64,000 nt of DNA, from positions 310,001-374,000 of the forward strand of contig NZ_UWYY01000001.1 of the NCBI RefSeq assembly GCF_900608595.1, in the 5' to 3' direction. Positions within the stretch are counted from its first letter, which is position 1. Each line of letters opens with the position of its first letter. The notes beneath the pieces are model-generated. The model saw nothing but the letters and a program-made list of their open reading frames with translations. It was not told where the DNA came from and made no database searches. The position numbers were made by a program, and so were the translations under genes. This document shows, one piece after another, positions 28,046-37,401 of the stretch. The DNA is from Promicromonospora panici (lineage in GTDB: Bacteria > Actinomycetota > Actinomycetes > Actinomycetales > Cellulomonadaceae).

Positions 28046-29316
28046 CGGAGCATCAGCACCTGGATCAGGTCGCCGGTGCGCACCTTCTCGACGTCGGGCG
28101 GGACGAGGGCGAGGCCGTCGGCCGCGGCGAGCGCGGAGAGGGCATGGTGCGAGCCGCAGGGTTCGGCTGCGCCGTCGGACACCTGCACCGGGAGCACCTG
28201 GAGCTTGCCGGCCGGACTCGACCATGCCACGGCGGCGGGGAGGGAACGGTATACCCGGACGTCGAGGCCCCGCAGGCGGTCGACCGCCGGGCGCGCGAAC
28301 AGCTCGAACGACGCGTACGCCCCGACCGGGTTGCCCGGCAGCGCGAGCCAGGGCACGCCTCGCCAGCGGGCGAGCGCCTGCGGCTTGCCGGGTGACATGG
28401 CGACAGTGGCGACGTCGACATCGGTCGCGCCGCTGCCCTCGGTCTGGGCCGCGGTCCCGGGAGTCGGCGCCGCCAGCACCTCCCGCACCACGTCGGCGGC
28501 ACCCGCCGACACGCCGCCCGCCGTGACGATCAGGTCCGCACCCGGGCCGTTCGCGTCGCCCGGTGCGGCGCGTACGGCTTCGTCGAGCGCGGCACGAAGG
28601 GTCACCGGGTCGTCGGGCACCGGCCCCAGCCGGACCACGTCGGCACCGGCCGCCCGGGCCGCGGCCGCGAGCATCGGCCCGTTGGAGTCCGTGATCTGGC
28701 CCGGCCCGAGCGCCATGCCCACGGGCACCAGCTCCGAGCCGGTCGAGATCACGGCGACCAGCGGCCGGCGTCGGGCAGGAACGCGTACCGTGCCCGACGC
28801 CGCCAGCGTGCCGACCAGAGCAGCCGTCACCTCCCTCCCGGCGCGCGCGAGCAGCTGCCCCTCGCGGACGTCCTCACCCGCGCCCCGGATGTGGGATCGA
28901 GGCCGCCGGGCGAGCGTCACCGTGTCCTCGGCCCGAGGCGCGCCCGCGACGAACCGGCCGGTCGAGGTGTGCTCCACGGGGATCACGGCGTCCGCCCCGG
29001 GCGGGAGGGGCGCACCGGTCATGATCCGCACGGCCTGCCCCGGCCCGATCCCGGCCACATCGCTGCGGCCGGCGGCGACATCGCCCGCGACCTGGAGCGT
29101 TACCGGCCCGCCGCCGGCTGGAAGATCCGCCAGCCGCACGGCGTACCCGTCCATCGCGGCGCTGTCGAAGGGCGGGACGGAGACGGCGGCGTACAGGTCC
29201 TGTGCAAGGACCGAGCCCTGGGCGTCACCGAGATCAAGAGTGGCCGCGGGCAGCGGTGCGACGAGCGCGCGCACGCGCTCGACGTGCTCGGTGACGCTCC
29301 GCAACCTTGACTCCAT
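28042..29316 (-). CDS. moeA: Molybdopterin molybdenumtransferase
   Basis: 424 residues; inserts molybdate into adenylylated molybdopterin. The sequence runs through the MoeA order: SAAMDGYAVR, GDVAAG, RIMTGAPLPPGADAVIPVE, ISTGSELVPVG, ITDSNG and TAGGVSAG. The molybdate-site residues of the second domain are thus in place. It leads the moeA-mobA-DUF6457 operon and is divergent from the VOC gene, 119 bases away. Confidence 0.95.
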   Translation of the reverse strand: MESRLRSVTEHVERVRALVAPLPAATLDLGDAQGSVLAQDLYAAVSVPPFDSAAMDGYAVRLADLPAGGGPVTLQVAGDVAAGRSDVAGIGPGQAVRIMTGAPLPPGADAVIPVEHTSTGRFVAGAPRAEDTVTLARRPRSHIRGAGEDVREGQLLARAGREVTAALVGTLAASGTVRVPARRRPLVAVISTGSELVPVGMALGPGQITDSNGPMLAAAARAAGADVVRLGPVPDDPVTLRAALDEAVRAAPGDANGPGADLIVTAGGVSAGAADVVREVLAAPTPGTAAQTEGSGATDVDVATVAMSPGKPQALARWRGVPWLALPGNPVGAYASFELFARPAVDRLRGLDVRVYRSLPAAVAWSSPAGKLQVLPVQVSDGAAEPCGSHHALSALAAADGLALVPPDVEKVRTGDLIQVLMLR

Positions 29317-29397
29317 GAGACGACGCTAGGCGAGCCGCGTTCGGACGGGATTTCCTGTGTCTCACAGTAGGACGTCGATTCCTGTGAGCGTGAGATC

Positions 29398-29411
29398 TCT
29401 TGACATCAAGA
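29398..29411. promoter_or_regulatory. Palindrome TCTTGACATCAAGA (candidate MarR-type operator)
   Basis: A six-base arm inverted around CA, 25 bases before the VOC start codon; it contains TTGACA, which could be a -35 element. A second, looser symmetrical site, CTGTG-TCT-CACAG, lies at about 29355-29367. MarR-family regulators often bind TTGA..TCAA sites, but no marR gene is nearby. Confidence 0.4.
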
Positions 29412-29435
29412 TATCTGCTCGGAAGGGTGGCCGCC

Positions 29436-29825
29436 ATGAGGCTTCACCATGTACAGGTCACGTGCCCGCCCGGCGGCGAGGACGCCGCTCGCCGCTTCTA
29501 CGGCGAAGGTCTCGGACTGGCCGAGGTGCCGACGCCGCCCGGACTCGCGGGCCGGGCTCTCTGCTGGTTCCGCGACTTCGACGCGGAGGGCCGCACGACG
29601 GCCGAGATCCACGTCGGCGTCCAGGATCCGTTCACTCCCGCCCGCAAGGCCCACCCCGCCCTCGTGGCCGACGACGTGGCGCATCTCGAGTCCATCGGCG
29701 CCCGCCTCGAAGAGCTCGGGTTCGAGATCACCTGGAAGGACCGCCACACCTTCGACGGCTACGAGCGATTCCACGCCTTCGACGGCGCGGGCAACCGCGT
29801 GGAGGTCCTGACGCCGATCGAGTGA
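29436..29825 (+). CDS. VOC-family (glyoxalase/bleomycin-resistance fold) protein
   Basis: 129-residue metal-binding dioxygenase/lyase-fold protein. It begins MRLHHVQVTCPPGGEDAARRFYGEGLGL, the first beta-alpha-beta module, and ends FHAFDGAGNRVEVLTP, giving the usual His and Glu ligands (His4/His5 region and Glu near residue 125). ATG 29436 has GGAAGG upstream. The chemistry cannot be told from the sequence. It stands alone between the molybdenum-cofactor and nitrate genes. Confidence 0.85.
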   Translation: MRLHHVQVTCPPGGEDAARRFYGEGLGLAEVPTPPGLAGRALCWFRDFDAEGRTTAEIHVGVQDPFTPARKAHPALVADDVAHLESIGARLEELGFEITWKDRHTFDGYERFHAFDGAGNRVEVLTPIE

Positions 29826-30090
29826 CCCGGTCGCGGTGGTCAGTGCCGCTCGGGGACTCAGTCAAGGCCGTACCGCACGCCGGTGCCGTGCGCAAACCCC
29901 TCACACGGGTAGCCGGACCGCTGTGCGTTCTTCCTTACGGTCGATTAACTGCTCTTGGCCGGGCGATGAAACACCCTCTCCCTAGGTTCCTCCTTGTCGG
30001 TCCGACGTCGGGCCGGCCCCGGACTGACAGCAGTCGGTCCGGGCGCGCCCGGCGTCGTCGGGCATACGCCCACGCAGGGAGGACAACAAC

Positions 30091-31470
30091 GTGTCCACTC
30101 CGACCACACGCGACGACCAGACTCCGACGGTGAGCGAGCCCACCGGCTCGACCACCACCGACACCGCAGCGAGCACCGCGCCGAAGTCAGCGGTCCAGCG
30201 GTACACCGGCCGCTGGATCGACCACTGGGACCCCGAGGACAAGACCCTCTGGGAGGACGGCGGACGCCGCACCGCCCGCCGCAACCTCGTGCTGTCGATC
30301 TTCGCGGAGTTCCTCGGCTTCGGCGCCTGGGCCCTCTGGTCCATCGTGGTGCCGCAGCTGCCCGCGGCAGGCTTCGACCTCACGGTCGACCAGATGTTCT
30401 GGCTCATCTCGGTGCCGAGCCTCGTCGGCGCCACACTCCGCATCCCCTACACGTTCGCGGTCCCGGTCTTCGGTGGCCGTAACTGGACCATCGTCTCCGC
30501 GCTGCTCCTGCTGCTGCCGACGGGCGCGCTGATCCTCACGGTCAACGACCCGACCACCCCGTTCCCCGTGCTGCTCGTCGCCGCGGCGCTCGCGGGCCTG
30601 GGCGGCGGCAACTTCGCCTCCTCGATGGCGAACATCTCGTTCTTCTTCCCCGAGAAGGAGAAGGGTGCGGCCCTCGGCTGGAACGCCGCCGGCGGAAACA
30701 TCGGCACGGCGGCCGTGCAGCTCGCGGTCCCGCTCGTCATCGTGACCGGTGCGGGCGTCGCGCTCGACCGGGCCGGCCTCATCTTCATCCCGTTCATCCT
30801 GCTCGCCGCGTTCCTCGCCTGGCGCTGGATGGACAACCTCACCACGGCCAAGGCGGACCCGCGCTCGTTCGGTGTCGCGGTCCACGACAAGCACACGTGG
30901 ATCATCAGCTTCATCTACATCGGCACGTTCGGTTCGTTCATCGGCTACGCCGGCGCTTTCCCGACCCTGCTCAAGGGCGAGTTCCCCGACGTCGCCCTGC
31001 CGCTCGCGTTCATGGGCGCGCTCGTGGGGTCGGTCGCCCGGCCGCTCGGTGGCATCCTCGCCGACCGGGTCGGCGGCATGGTCATCACCATCGCGTCGTT
31101 CGGCGTGATGGCGCTCGGCGCGATGGGCGCGATCTGGGCCCTCGGTACCGGCAGCTTCGCCGTGTTCTTCGGCTCGTTCCTCGTCCTGTTCGTGGCGACG
31201 GGCGTGGGCAACGGTTCGGTCTACCGGATGATCCCCGCGGTCTTCCGGGTGAGCGGCGCGACGGCGAAGGCCGCCGCCGGGTGCATCGGCATCGCCGGCG
31301 CGGTCGGCGCCTTCGGAGGGTTCCTCATCCCCCGCGGGTTCGCGCTGTCCACCACGCTGGCCGGGTCGCTCGTGCCCGCGCTGTGGCTGTTCATCGGGGT
31401 CTACGCCGTGATGGCGTTCGTCTGCTGGTTCGTCTACGGCCGCGGCGCCATGGCCGAGGCACGGGTCTGA
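30091..31470 (+). CDS. narK: Nitrate/nitrite transporter, NarK family
   Basis: MFS transporter of 459 residues with 12 hydrophobic segments. A hydrophilic N-terminus of about 60 residues with WEDGGRRTARRNL precedes the first helix. Two Gly-rich nitrate signature segments are seen (GLGGGNFASSMANISFFFPEKEKGAALGWNAAGGNIG and the later GVGNGSVYRMIPAVF), in short stretches of which the conserved Gly and Asn residues line the path. GTG 30091 has AGGGAGGA seven bases upstream. It starts the nitrate operon; the reductase gene begins three bases after it ends. The 265 bases upstream hold no gene. Confidence 0.95.
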   Translation: MSTPTTRDDQTPTVSEPTGSTTTDTAASTAPKSAVQRYTGRWIDHWDPEDKTLWEDGGRRTARRNLVLSIFAEFLGFGAWALWSIVVPQLPAAGFDLTVDQMFWLISVPSLVGATLRIPYTFAVPVFGGRNWTIVSALLLLLPTGALILTVNDPTTPFPVLLVAAALAGLGGGNFASSMANISFFFPEKEKGAALGWNAAGGNIGTAAVQLAVPLVIVTGAGVALDRAGLIFIPFILLAAFLAWRWMDNLTTAKADPRSFGVAVHDKHTWIISFIYIGTFGSFIGYAGAFPTLLKGEFPDVALPLAFMGALVGSVARPLGGILADRVGGMVITIASFGVMALGAMGAIWALGTGSFAVFFGSFLVLFVATGVGNGSVYRMIPAVFRVSGATAKAAAGCIGIAGAVGAFGGFLIPRGFALSTTLAGSLVPALWLFIGVYAVMAFVCWFVYGRGAMAEARV

Positions 31471-31472
31471 AC

Positions 31473-33803
31473 ATGCTCGCTTCCCCCGGAACCACTGTTG
31501 ACTCGCACTGCCCCTACTGCGCCCTGCAGTGCGGGATGTCGCTCACGCGGCCCACCGCCGACGGCGCGGGTGCGCCGGAGGTGCAGCCGCGCGACTTCCC
31601 GACCAACCGGGGCGGGCTGTGCCAGAAGGGGTGGACGTCGGCCGCGGTGCTGGGGGCGTCCGACCGGCTGGTCACCCCGCTGGTCCGGGGTGTGTCGGGG
31701 GAGCTCGAGCCGACTAGCTGGGACGCGGCGCTCGACCTGGTCGCGTCCCGGCTCGCGGCGCTGGCCGCCGAGCACGGACCGGAGTCCGTCGCCGTGTTCG
31801 GCGGCGGCGGGCTGACCAACGAGAAGGCGTACGTGCTCGGCAAGTTCGCGCGGACCGTCCTGCGCACCCCGAACATCGACTACAACGGCCGGTTCTGCAT
31901 GGCGTCCGCGGCGGCCGGCATGAACCGGTCGTTCGGCGTCGACCGCGGGCTGCCGTTCCCGCTGGCCGACCTCGGCAGCGCCCAGGCCGTGCTGCTCCTC
32001 GGCTCGAACCTCGCCGAGACCATGCCGCCCGCTGTCCAGCACCTCGCCGGTGCGCGGGCCGCGGGCGGGCTGGTCGTCGTCGACCCACGGCGGTCCGCGA
32101 CGGCCCGGCTCGCCGACGATCCCACCTCTGAGCAGCCCGCCGAGGGCGTGCATCTCGCGCCCGTGCCGGGTACGGATCTCGCGGTCCTGCTCGGGCTGTT
32201 GCACGTGGTGCTCGCCGAGGGGCTCGCCGACCGGGCGTACCTCGAGGAGCGCACCACGGGGTTCGACGACGTCGCCCGGTCCGTCGCGGGCTGGTGGCCG
32301 GAGCGCGTCGAGTCGGTGTCGGGAGTGCCCGCGGGCGACCTGCGCCGCGTGGCCCGGCTGCTGGCCGCCGCCGCCCCCGTGCACGGCGGCTCGGGCGCGT
32401 ACGTGCTGACGGGCCGCGGCGTCGAGCAATCGACGCAGGGCACCGCGACCGTCACGGCGTCGATCAACCTGGCGCTCGCGCTCGGCCTGCCGGGCCGCGT
32501 CGGGTCGGGGTACGGCGCGATCACCGGGCAGGGCAACGGGCAGGGCGGCCGCGAGCACGGGCAGAAGGCCGACCAGCTCCCGGGCTACCGCAAGATCGAC
32601 GACCCGGCAGCCCGCGCGCACGTGGCCGCCGTCTGGGGCGTGGACCCGGAGACCCTCCCTGGCCCGGGCCTGCCGGCGGTGCAGCTCCTCAGGTCGCTCG
32701 GCGCGCGCACCGGCGAGACGGGTGGCCCGATCCGGCCCCGCGCCCTCATGGTGCACGGGTCGAACCTGGTGGTCAGCGCGCCCAACGCGGGCAGCGTGAT
32801 CGACCGTCTGAAGAGCCTCGACTTCCTCGTGGTCTGCGACTTCGTCCCGAGTGAGACGGCGCTGCTGGCCGACGTCGTGCTCCCCGTGACCCAGTGGGCC
32901 GAGGAGGAGGGCACGATGACGTCGCTCGAGGGCCGCGTCATCCGCCGTCGGGCCGCCGTGCCGCCGCCGGGCGAGGCGCGGTCCGAGCTGTGGATCCTCG
33001 CCGAGCTGGCGCGCCGCCTCGGCGCGCCCGCGTCGCTGGCCTTCCCCACCGACCCGTCGGTCGTGTTCGACGAGCTGGCCCGCGCCTCCGCGGGCGGCCC
33101 CGCCGACTACTCCGGGCTGTCCCACGCCCGCCTCGACGCCGACGAGGCGTCCGGCGGCCCAGGCCTGTTCTGGCCGGTCCCGGCCACCCCCTCCGACGTG
33201 TCGGACCCACAGGTCACCGGAGTGACCCGTGCGTCTGACACCGACATGCATCCTGGGACGCCGCGGCTGTTCCTCGAACGCTTCGCCACCCCCGACGGGC
33301 GGGCGCGCATGGTCGCCGTCGACCACGTGGGGCCGAGCGACGAGGTGCGCCCCGGCGCCCCGTTCTACCTGGTCACCGGCCGGGTGCTGCAGCACTACCA
33401 GTCCGGCGCGCAGACGCACCGCGTCGCTGAGCTGGAGCGCCTCGTGGCCGAGCCGTACGTCGAGCTGCACCCCGTGCTGGGCTACCGCATCGGCGTGCCC
33501 GACGGCGCCCGCGTGCGCCTCACCAGCGAGCGGGGCCGGGTCGAGGCGACGGCCCGCTGGACCGACGCCGTGCGCCCCGACACCGTCTTCATGCCGTTCC
33601 ACTGGAGCGGCATCGGATCCGTGAACCAGGTGACGACCGACGCGACCGACCCGATCTCCGGGATGCCGGAGTTCAAGGTCTGCGCCGTGGATCTCAAGCC
33701 CGTGGCCGACGCCCCAGCGGTCGAGCCCGTCGAGACCAGGACGGGTCTCGACGAGGTCGACCACCGGGATGCCGCCCGCCGAAAGAAGGAGCTCTCGACA
33801 TGA
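31473..33803 (+). CDS. nasA: Assimilatory nitrate reductase catalytic subunit (molybdopterin oxidoreductase)
   Basis: 776-residue Mo-bis-MGD enzyme reducing nitrate to nitrite in the cytoplasm; no Tat signal is present. The N-terminal [4Fe-4S] site uses Cys13, Cys16, Cys20 and Cys50 (CPYCALQC and GGLCQKG). The molybdopterin domains follow, with GRFCMASAAAGMNRSFG, where the Cys is the probable Mo ligand. The C-terminal dinucleotide-binding domain starts near residue 610. Residues 576-590 (VSDPQVTGVTRASDT) are encoded by a 44-base palindromic element and fall in the linker between domains. It is shorter than Klebsiella NasA, with no C-terminal [2Fe-2S] domain; the next gene supplies one. ATGA overlap with the next gene. 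Confidence 0.93.
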   Translation: MLASPGTTVDSHCPYCALQCGMSLTRPTADGAGAPEVQPRDFPTNRGGLCQKGWTSAAVLGASDRLVTPLVRGVSGELEPTSWDAALDLVASRLAALAAEHGPESVAVFGGGGLTNEKAYVLGKFARTVLRTPNIDYNGRFCMASAAAGMNRSFGVDRGLPFPLADLGSAQAVLLLGSNLAETMPPAVQHLAGARAAGGLVVVDPRRSATARLADDPTSEQPAEGVHLAPVPGTDLAVLLGLLHVVLAEGLADRAYLEERTTGFDDVARSVAGWWPERVESVSGVPAGDLRRVARLLAAAAPVHGGSGAYVLTGRGVEQSTQGTATVTASINLALALGLPGRVGSGYGAITGQGNGQGGREHGQKADQLPGYRKIDDPAARAHVAAVWGVDPETLPGPGLPAVQLLRSLGARTGETGGPIRPRALMVHGSNLVVSAPNAGSVIDRLKSLDFLVVCDFVPSETALLADVVLPVTQWAEEEGTMTSLEGRVIRRRAAVPPPGEARSELWILAELARRLGAPASLAFPTDPSVVFDELARASAGGPADYSGLSHARLDADEASGGPGLFWPVPATPSDVSDPQVTGVTRASDTDMHPGTPRLFLERFATPDGRARMVAVDHVGPSDEVRPGAPFYLVTGRVLQHYQSGAQTHRVAELERLVAEPYVELHPVLGYRIGVPDGARVRLTSERGRVEATARWTDAVRPDTVFMPFHWSGIGSVNQVTTDATDPISGMPEFKVCAVDLKPVADAPAVEPVETRTGLDEVDHRDAARRKKELST
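33198..33241 (+). repeat. 44-base palindromic element inside nasA (copy 1)
   Basis: Two 20-base arms around a four-base centre; the left arm reads GTGTCGGACCCACAGGTCAC and pairs with the right arm with three mismatches. It begins on a codon boundary and encodes VSDPQVTGVTRASD. Same length, arm design and reading phase as the copies at 42803 and 54156. Confidence 0.85.
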
Positions 33804-35425
33804 ACCTGCGTGTCCCTGTGAAGGTCGTCGTGGTGGGCTTCGGGATGGTCGGGTCGCGACTCGTCGACGAGCTGCTGCGTCGCGAGCCCGAGGCGTTCGA
33901 CATCACGGTGCTCGGCGCCGAGCCGTACGAGCCGTACAACCGGGTGCTGCTCAGCGACGTGGTCGCCGGGCGCACCGACGTCGCCGCCATCACGATGCCC
34001 CTGCCCGACGGCGCCCGCGTCAACGTGCGCCGGGGCGTCACGGCAACCTCCATCGACCGGGAGGCGCGGGTCGTGACCGCCGACGACGGCACGTCCCACC
34101 CGTACGACCATGTGGTGCTCGCGACGGGTGCGGCCGCCCGGATCCCGCCGATCCCGGGTCTGCGCAGGGCCGACGGCGGTCTGCCCGCCGGCGTGCACGC
34201 GCTGCGCAACCTCGACGACGCCCGCGAGATCGTGGCCGCCACCGTGAACTCCCCGCGCGCCGTCGTGGTGGGTGGGGGCGTGCTGGGGCTGGAGGCCGCC
34301 GTCGGGCTGGCCGGTCGTGGCCTGAGCGTGACGCTCATCCACAACGTGGAGTCCCTCATGGAGCGCCAGCTCGACCCGGAGGCCGCGGACGTGGTCCGTT
34401 CCGGCCTCGAGGGGCAGGGCATCACGGTGCTGCCGAACAGCCTGTCCAGCGAGGTGCTCGTGGCGGGCGGCCACGCCGTCGGCATCCGCGTCAAGGACAA
34501 CGGCGGGCAGGCCGGCGATGAAGTGGTGGCTGCGCGCCTCATCGTCTTCTCCGTCGGCACGATTCCCGAGACCGGGCTTGCCGCGGCGGCGGGGCTGTCC
34601 ACGGACCGCGGAATCGTGGTCGGCTACGACCTCGCCAGCCCCGACGACCCGCGCGTGCACGCGATCGGCGACTGCGCGCAGCCGCCGTCCGGCTCGCGCG
34701 GGCTGGTCGCCGAGGGCTGGGACCAGGCCCGCCGCCTGGCGGAGACGCTGGTCTCGCAGGTCGAGCCGGTCGCCCCGGTCGAGCCCGAGCCCCTGGCCCA
34801 CCTGCGCCTGCCGCACGACGGCGCCCAGCCCAGCATGGCCGTCCGCCTCGGCGCCCTGCTGACCAGCGGCGCCACGATGAGCCGTGCGCAGTCGGACGAG
34901 GGCATCGACACGCGCGGCACCGACGTCGTGAAGGTGAAGGCGGGTGCGCTCAGCGTCACCACCATGGGGGTCTGCGGGCCGTCGCGCCCGAACGCCGCGA
35001 CGCAGCGCGCGGTGCGCCTGGCCGACCCGCGAGCCGGGCGGTACGTCGAGGTGGTCGTGTCGGACGGCATCCTCGTGGGCGCCACGTGCGTCGGCGATCC
35101 GCGGGTCGCCGCGGATCTCATCGCCGCCTACACCCGGCGCACGCCCGCCCCGCTCGACCCCGCGTTCCTGCTGCTCACGCCGGTGATGCCGACGGCTGCC
35201 CCGGCATCGTCCCCCGAGCACATGCCGGACGACGCGGTGGTGTGCCGGTGCAACGGCGTGACCAAGGGCGACATCACCGACTCGTGCGAGGCAGGCGCAC
35301 ACACGGTAGACGAGGTGGTGCGCGAGACCCGGGCGACGACCGGCTGCGGCTCCTGCAAGGACGCCGTGTGCGGGTTGGTGGACTGGCTCAAGGAGAGCAA
35401 GGAGGCGGTCCCGGAACCGGCGTGA
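33800..35425 (+). CDS. NAD(P)/FAD oxidoreductase with BFD-type [2Fe-2S] domain (nitrate reductase electron-transfer subunit)
   Basis: 541 residues, similar to the N-terminal half of NirB and to NasB/NasC-type reductase subunits. It has FAD-binding VVVGFGMVGSRL near the N-terminus, NAD-binding AVVVGGGVLGLEAAVGLA near residue 155, and AIGDCAQPP near 290. The C-terminal BFD-like cluster has VCRCNGVTKGDI and TGCGSCKDAVCG, which bind [2Fe-2S]. It should pass electrons from NAD(P)H to the nitrate reductase just upstream, which lacks such a domain. The start overlaps the nasA stop; a strong terminator follows. Confidence 0.9.
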   Translation: MNLRVPVKVVVVGFGMVGSRLVDELLRREPEAFDITVLGAEPYEPYNRVLLSDVVAGRTDVAAITMPLPDGARVNVRRGVTATSIDREARVVTADDGTSHPYDHVVLATGAAARIPPIPGLRRADGGLPAGVHALRNLDDAREIVAATVNSPRAVVVGGGVLGLEAAVGLAGRGLSVTLIHNVESLMERQLDPEAADVVRSGLEGQGITVLPNSLSSEVLVAGGHAVGIRVKDNGGQAGDEVVAARLIVFSVGTIPETGLAAAAGLSTDRGIVVGYDLASPDDPRVHAIGDCAQPPSGSRGLVAEGWDQARRLAETLVSQVEPVAPVEPEPLAHLRLPHDGAQPSMAVRLGALLTSGATMSRAQSDEGIDTRGTDVVKVKAGALSVTTMGVCGPSRPNAATQRAVRLADPRAGRYVEVVVSDGILVGATCVGDPRVAADLIAAYTRRTPAPLDPAFLLLTPVMPTAAPASSPEHMPDDAVVCRCNGVTKGDITDSCEAGAHTVDEVVRETRATTGCGSCKDAVCGLVDWLKESKEAVPEPA

Positions 35426-35433
35426 AGCTTGAA

Positions 35434-35464
35434 CAGGGGTCATAGGAATTACCTATGGCCCCTG
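35434..35464 (+). terminator. Rho-independent terminator of the narK-nasA operon
   Basis: 13-bp stem (CAGGGGTCATAGG against CCTATGGCCCCTG, one G.T pair) with loop AATTA, followed by CTGTTATTTCGTCTTT. It starts nine bases after the stop of the FAD/BFD subunit gene. Confidence 0.85.
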
Positions 35465-35478
35465 CTGTTATTTCGTCT

Positions 35479-35508
35479 TTGCTCCTCGTTCTTGTGTCAA
35501 CCTACCGT
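35479..35508 (+). promoter_or_regulatory. Promoter for the SDR gene, probably leaderless
   Basis: TTGCTC (35479-35484), an 18-base spacer and TACCGT (35503-35508) precede GTG 35516 by seven bases. That puts the expected transcription start at or next to the start codon. The region is AT-richer than its surroundings. Confidence 0.5.
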
Positions 35509-35515
35509 CGGTGGC

Positions 35516-36289
35516 GTGAACACAATTCAGAATGGGTCGGCAACTCAAGAGCTCGCGGGAAAGCGCGCACTCGTCACCGGTGGTTCCCGCGGAATCGGGG
35601 CGGCGATCGTGCGGCAGCTTCTCGAGGCGGGCGCCGAGGTCCTGGCCACCGCCAGGTCGACGACGTACGCCGCGCCGGACGGAGCCGCGTTCGTGACGGC
35701 TGACATCCGGACCGAGGCGGGGACGGAGGCGCTGGCCGAGGCCGCGCTGGAGACACTCGGCGGCGTGGACATGCTCGTCCACAACGCGGGTGGTGCGCGG
35801 GCCAACGAGGGTGCCAGCGCCATGACGATCCCCGCCGAGGACTGGCAGGACACGCTCGACCTGAACCTCCTGGCGCCGGTGCGGTTGAACGCACTGCTGG
35901 TGCCCGGGATGCGGGAACGGGGTTCGGGAGCGATCGTGCACATCTCCTCGGCCGCGGTTCTCCCGCCGGTCCCGGCGTTCGCGCACTACCAGGCGGCGAA
36001 GGCGGGCCTCGAGACCTACAGCCGGGCCCTGGCCGCCGAGCTGGCCCCCTCCGGGGTGCGGGTCAATGCCCTGGGCCCCGGCCGGACCGCGACACCCGGT
36101 GGCGAGGAGACGCGAAAGCGGTGGGCGAGCGACGACGAGGGATCGGGCGCGGTCAACACACCCCCGCTCGGGCGCGACGGCCGGCCTGACGACATCGCCG
36201 ACGCTGTGCTCTTTCTCGTGTCCGACAGGGCGAGCTGGATCACCGGGACCTATTTCTCCGTGGACGGCGGCGAATATCCCAGGAACTGA
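35516..36289 (+). CDS. Short-chain dehydrogenase/reductase
   Basis: 257-residue NAD(P)-dependent oxidoreductase with Rossmann fold. The cofactor motif is GGSRGIG near residue 22, then HNAGG, the catalytic Ser in ISSAA and YQAAK near residue 160. GTG 35516 is preferred over the longer frame from 35429 because that one would begin inside the terminator. It is followed after 52 bases by a medium-chain reductase; the two may serve one oxidation/reduction route. Unrelated to nitrate use as far as can be seen. Confidence 0.9.
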   Translation: MNTIQNGSATQELAGKRALVTGGSRGIGAAIVRQLLEAGAEVLATARSTTYAAPDGAAFVTADIRTEAGTEALAEAALETLGGVDMLVHNAGGARANEGASAMTIPAEDWQDTLDLNLLAPVRLNALLVPGMRERGSGAIVHISSAAVLPPVPAFAHYQAAKAGLETYSRALAAELAPSGVRVNALGPGRTATPGGEETRKRWASDDEGSGAVNTPPLGRDGRPDDIADAVLFLVSDRASWITGTYFSVDGGEYPRN

Positions 36290-36341
36290 CGCCGAACGAA
36301 TTCCGCCAAAGAAAAACAGGACTGACCACGAGGTTTCATCA

Positions 36342-37361
36342 ATGACCGTCCAGGAATCATCTGCCGTCGTGCTGCGCGCGCACCGCACGGATCTCGCCCA
36401 GCGTCCCAGCTCGCTGCTCGAGGTGGTGCCGGTAGAGCTGCCGCCTCTGCGCGAGGGCCAGGTGCGCGTGGAGAACAGCCTCCAGCAGATCATCGCCGCC
36501 ACGGGCGACCTCATGTTCGCGCATCCACAGCTGCCGGTCCCGCCCTTCCGCATCGGCGAGTCGCTCTACGGCCCGGCGATCGGCCGGGTCGTCGAGTCGC
36601 GCGACGCGGCCCTTCCTGTGGGCACAGCCGTGCTCCACATGTCGGGCTGGCGTGGGCACAGCACCCTCGGCGCCGCTGCGGCCTTCCCCGTGCCGGACGG
36701 CGTCTTCCCCGGCCCCGAGTACCTGCTCAACCAGGGCGTGACCGCCTACTACGGCATGGTCGACGTCGCCGGCGTGGGCGAGGGCGACGTCGTGCTGGTC
36801 AGCGGGGCCGCCGGCGGCGTCGGGTCGATGGCCGCCCAGGTCGCCAGGGCGCGCGGCGCCGCCCGGGTCATCGGGATCGCCGGCGGGCCGGACAAGTGCC
36901 GTTTCCTCGTCGAAGAACTAGGCCTCGATGCGGCTATCGACTACAAGTCCGAGGACCTCGACGACCGGCTCGCCGAGCTCGCCCCCGAGGGGATCACCGT
37001 GTTCTTCGACACCGTGGGCGGCACCCAGTTCGAGGCCGCGATCCGGCATGCGGCGTCCGGCGCCCGCTTCGCCCTGTGCGGCGTGCTCGCCGGCCAGGTC
37101 GGGGGTGGCGACGGCGGATTCCCTCGGCTGGACATCATGACCGCCCTGATCAACGAGATCCAGATCCGCCCCTTCTCCACCAGGCAGACCCTGGACCAGA
37201 TCCAGGCCTGGAACACCCACTACGCCCAGTGGTACGCCGAAGGCCGGATCACGTTCGCACGCACGCTGCTCGACGGCGGCCTCGAGCGCGCGATCAACGC
37301 CCAGGACGAGGTGCTCGCCGGGTTGCACCGCGGGAACGTCGTGGTGCGGCTCGCCGGGTAG
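36342..37361 (+). CDS. Medium-chain NADP-dependent oxidoreductase (quinone/enone reductase-like)
   Basis: 339 residues of the zinc-free MDR group (prostaglandin reductase/YncB-like). The cofactor motif is VSGAAGGVGSMAAQVAR near residue 150, followed by IGIAGGPDKCRFL and FFDTVGG, all typical. These enzymes reduce activated double bonds of enones or quinones. Only a weak GAGG lies before ATG 36342. Convergent with the LysR gene 40 bases further on, which may regulate this pair. Confidence 0.9.
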   Translation: MTVQESSAVVLRAHRTDLAQRPSSLLEVVPVELPPLREGQVRVENSLQQIIAATGDLMFAHPQLPVPPFRIGESLYGPAIGRVVESRDAALPVGTAVLHMSGWRGHSTLGAAAAFPVPDGVFPGPEYLLNQGVTAYYGMVDVAGVGEGDVVLVSGAAGGVGSMAAQVARARGAARVIGIAGGPDKCRFLVEELGLDAAIDYKSEDLDDRLAELAPEGITVFFDTVGGTQFEAAIRHAASGARFALCGVLAGQVGGGDGGFPRLDIMTALINEIQIRPFSTRQTLDQIQAWNTHYAQWYAEGRITFARTLLDGGLERAINAQDEVLAGLHRGNVVVRLAG

Positions 37362-37401
37362 GACCGCGCGGATCGGGTCGGCCGGCAACTGCTCTCGGCC
37401 G

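Noticed and set aside
29355..29367. CRP-type site TGTG...CACA
   Set aside because: The gap between half sites is three bases, not the six of a CRP site.
29826..30090. Possible GlnR boxes before narK
   Set aside because: TTAAC and GAAAC-like pieces exist but not with the regular spacing of a GlnR site; I cannot support it. The same applies to 39200-39235 before nirB.
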